A stretch of DNA of 6,483 nucleotides from DTYU01 sp040757355. Its GTDB lineage: Bacteria > Bacillota > Desulfotomaculia > Desulfotomaculales > Ammonificaceae. Under the pieces are notes generated by a model that worked only from the letters and a program-made list of their open reading frames with translations, did no database searches and was not told where the DNA came from. Both the position numbers and the translations under genes were made by a program. Position 1 is the first letter of the stretch. Every line of letters begins with the position of its first letter. Positions 4,608 to 6,483 of this stretch are shown here, in pieces. The stretch spans positions 1-6,483 of the forward strand of contig JBFLWY010000087.1 in the NCBI GenBank assembly GCA_040757355.1, in the 5' to 3' direction.

Positions 4608-6483
4608 GTGTTTAAGACGGTGAAAATGGGACCCAAAATAATGCTTGCACTCTGTACGGTCGCGGTGATTGCAGTAGTAATCGGCCTGATAGGTTACAGG
4701 GGGATGGGCACCACAATGGAAAGGTACGACCTGACCGCTTGGAATACGCTGCCCGGGACCCAGGCCGCATTTACCATACAAGAGTTGCAGATGGACATCC
4801 TTGGGGCAGAGCGAACACTTCTGATTCCGGATATTGACAAGTCGGTCGCGGACAGCCAGCTTGAAACAATCAATGATGCTTGGCGAGAGATAGACAGTGC
4901 TTGGAAGACTTACGAATCTATCAGTCTTACTGCTAAAGGCCAAGAAATGTGGCAGAAGTTCGTTCCCGCCTGGGAGGTCTGGAAGAACGACCACCAGGAA
5001 TTTATGAAGCTGTACCAGCAGTACGCTGAGAGCGGCGATAAAAAGATTTACGCTGCGCTGAAGTCGCACGCATTTGGTAAGGAGGCCGAGTCTCTAGAGG
5101 AGTCCGAGACCTTGCTCGGTGAGATCATAAGTCTTAACGCCAAGCAGGCCGAGGCGGACATGGAGCAGGCTGACCGTGCGGACCTATCGTCCAGGAGGTT
5201 ATTAATCGGGGCGATTGTCGCTGGTTTGGCGGTCTCGCTCCTCCTGGGAATTTTCTTCTCCAAGAACATCGCCGGTATCATATCGGGGCTGCTTAATGAA
5301 ACCAAACGGGTAAGCCAATCCGTAGTGTTAGGACACCTTGGTGCGCGCGGGGATGCACAGAAGGTTAACTTCGAGTTCAGGGAAATCATTAAGGGGATGA
5401 ACGACATTCTGGAGTCGATGGTCGGCCACTTTGACGCCGTGCCAACGCCCCTTATGGTCATCGACAGGGAGTTTAATATACAGTACATGAACAGGGTAGG
5501 TTTAGACCTTCTCGGTTTGAGCAGGCAGCAAGTAATCGGCACCAAATGTTACAACCATTTCAAGACGTCCGACTGCAATACAGCCAACTGCGCCTGCGCC
5601 CAGGCGATGCAGTCCGGGCAGAAAGCTTCCCGCGAGACCGACGCGCACCCGCGCGGCATGGACCTTGATATTGCGTATTCCGGTGTTCCCATTAAGAACA
5701 CGGAGGGGCAGACCGTCGGGGTGCTTGAAATTGTCGTGGACCAGACCGCAATCAAGAAAGCCGCGCGGGTGATGGAGAAGCTGGCCGCGTACCAGGAGCA
5801 TGAAGTCGAAAAACTGGTAGTCAGCCTCGGTAAGTTGGCCAAGGGCGACCTGCAGATTCAGACCTCGGTCGCCGCTACCGATGAGGACACCAAGGCCATA
5901 GGCCAGAACTTTTCAAAGATCAACAGCAGCCTAGAAGATACGGTTAAGGCGATCAACCTGATGGCTGCAGATGTAAATACCCTTGCGGAAGCAGCAATAG
6001 GAGGGCAGTTGGATAAGCGCGCCGACGCTTCAAAGCACGGTGGTGAATACGGAAGGATAGTCGAAGGTATTAACAAGACACTTGACGCTGTGATCGCGCC
6101 TGTAAACGAAGCCGCAGCATGCTTAAAAGAAATGTCCAGGGGCAACCTCGACGTAGCGGTTACGGGCGACTACAAGGGTGACCATGCCGTCATGAAGAAC
6201 GCGCTGAACACAACCGTCGAGGCGCTGAACGAAATCCTCGGCCAGGTGGCGATTGCGGTAGACCAGGTTGCCGGCGGGTCGCAGCAGATCGCCAGCTCCA
6301 GCCAGGCGCTGTCGCAGGGCGCGTCCGAATCAGCGAGCACCCTTGAGGAAACAGCCTCCTCCATGCAGGAAATAACCGCCCAGACCAAGCAGAACGCGGA
6401 GAACGCCGCCCAGGCCAACCAGCTTGCCACCCAGACGCGGGCCAGCGCCGAGAAGGGCAACGAACAGATGAGCGAGATGGTCA
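4608..6483 (+). CDS. Membrane methyl-accepting chemotaxis protein with PAS and multiple HAMP domains (3' end outside window)
   Basis: The first 625 residues of a large chemoreceptor. A short basic N-terminus leads to membrane segment 1 (about 11-30), a largely helical extracytoplasmic region (31-196) that fits a four-helix-bundle ligand-binding domain, and membrane segment 2 (about 198-218). A HAMP-like unit (about 219-272) precedes a cytoplasmic PAS domain (about 274-380) opening FDAVPTPLMVIDREFNIQYM. The PAS domain contains four cysteines, C314, C323, C328 and C330. Next come about three HAMP-like units (roughly 398-450, 451-500, 501-545), each with a G-x-L core. From 546 the signalling coiled coil starts, with a methylation site at ASTLEETASS (577-586; E580/E581). 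The kinase-contact tip and C-terminus are beyond the window. The ligand cannot be inferred. The same-strand position after cheX suggests it may belong to the same transcription unit. Confidence 0.95.
   Translation, partial: MFKTVKMGPKIMLALCTVAVIAVVIGLIGYRGMGTTMERYDLTAWNTLPGTQAAFTIQELQMDILGAERTLLIPDIDKSVADSQLETINDAWREIDSAWKTYESISLTAKGQEMWQKFVPAWEVWKNDHQEFMKLYQQYAESGDKKIYAALKSHAFGKEAESLEESETLLGEIISLNAKQAEADMEQADRADLSSRRLLIGAIVAGLAVSLLLGIFFSKNIAGIISGLLNETKRVSQSVVLGHLGARGDAQKVNFEFREIIKGMNDILESMVGHFDAVPTPLMVIDREFNIQYMNRVGLDLLGLSRQQVIGTKCYNHFKTSDCNTANCACAQAMQSGQKASRETDAHPRGMDLDIAYSGVPIKNTEGQTVGVLEIVVDQTAIKKAARVMEKLAAYQEHEVEKLVVSLGKLAKGDLQIQTSVAATDEDTKAIGQNFSKINSSLEDTVKAINLMAADVNTLAEAAIGGQLDKRADASKHGGEYGRIVEGINKTLDAVIAPVNEAAACLKEMSRGNLDVAVTGDYKGDHAVMKNALNTTVEALNEILGQVAIAVDQVAGGSQQIASSSQALSQGASESASTLEETASSMQEITAQTKQNAENAAQANQLATQTRASAEKGNEQMSEMV

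Noticed and set aside
5048..6460. Long open frames on the minus strand opposite the second mcp and opposite cheR/cheB
   Set aside because: They mirror strongly coding, clearly identified plus-strand genes, lack ribosome-binding sites or recognisable domains, and overlap each other.

Overview
The window is a same-strand block of bacterial chemotaxis genes whose centre of gravity is receptor adaptation and signal termination. The gene content (CheD plus CheX-type phosphatases), the strong AGGAGG-like ribosome-binding sites, the use of GTG and TTG starts, and moderately GC-rich DNA suggest a motile Firmicute, perhaps of the Desulfotomaculum/Pelotomaculum (Peptococcaceae) kind. This is an inference from style; no taxonomic marker is present. 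The receptor architecture also occurs in Geobacter-like Deltaproteobacteria, which cannot be excluded.

Layout, all on the + strand: the 3' end of a methyl-accepting chemotaxis protein (MCP) gene (1-464), ending in a tail that fits the CheR-binding pentapeptide consensus; a 100-bp gap with a palindromic repeat; cheR (565-1401); cheB (1420-2475); cheD (2472-2978, overlapping cheB by ATGA); a 113-bp gap with a weak hairpin and T-run; cheY (3092-3463); two tandem cheX-like genes (3468-3938 and 3940-4413); a 194-bp gap with several hairpins and a ribosome-binding site that lacks a normal start codon; and the 5' 625 codons of a second, membrane-bound MCP (4608 to beyond the window end). cheA, cheW and cheC are not in the window.

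In known systems of this type, CheR methylates and CheB demethylates or deamidates receptor glutamates/glutamines, CheD deamidates receptor glutamines, CheY carries the phosphoryl signal to the flagellar motor, and CheX removes that phosphoryl group. The two flanking MCPs are natural substrates for CheR, CheB and CheD.

I found no wholly new system. The points most worth a second look are: the tandem cheX pair, with the ExxN motif at the same residue numbers in both; a four-cysteine cluster in the PAS domain of the second MCP; its chain of HAMP-like units; the apparent mismatch between the CheR-tether tail and a short CheR beta-subdomain; and the orphan ribosome-binding site with an ATA where ATG is expected. 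Three start sites were chosen by reading the ribosome-binding sites: GTG 565 for cheR, TTG 3940 for the second cheX and GTG 4608 for the second MCP.
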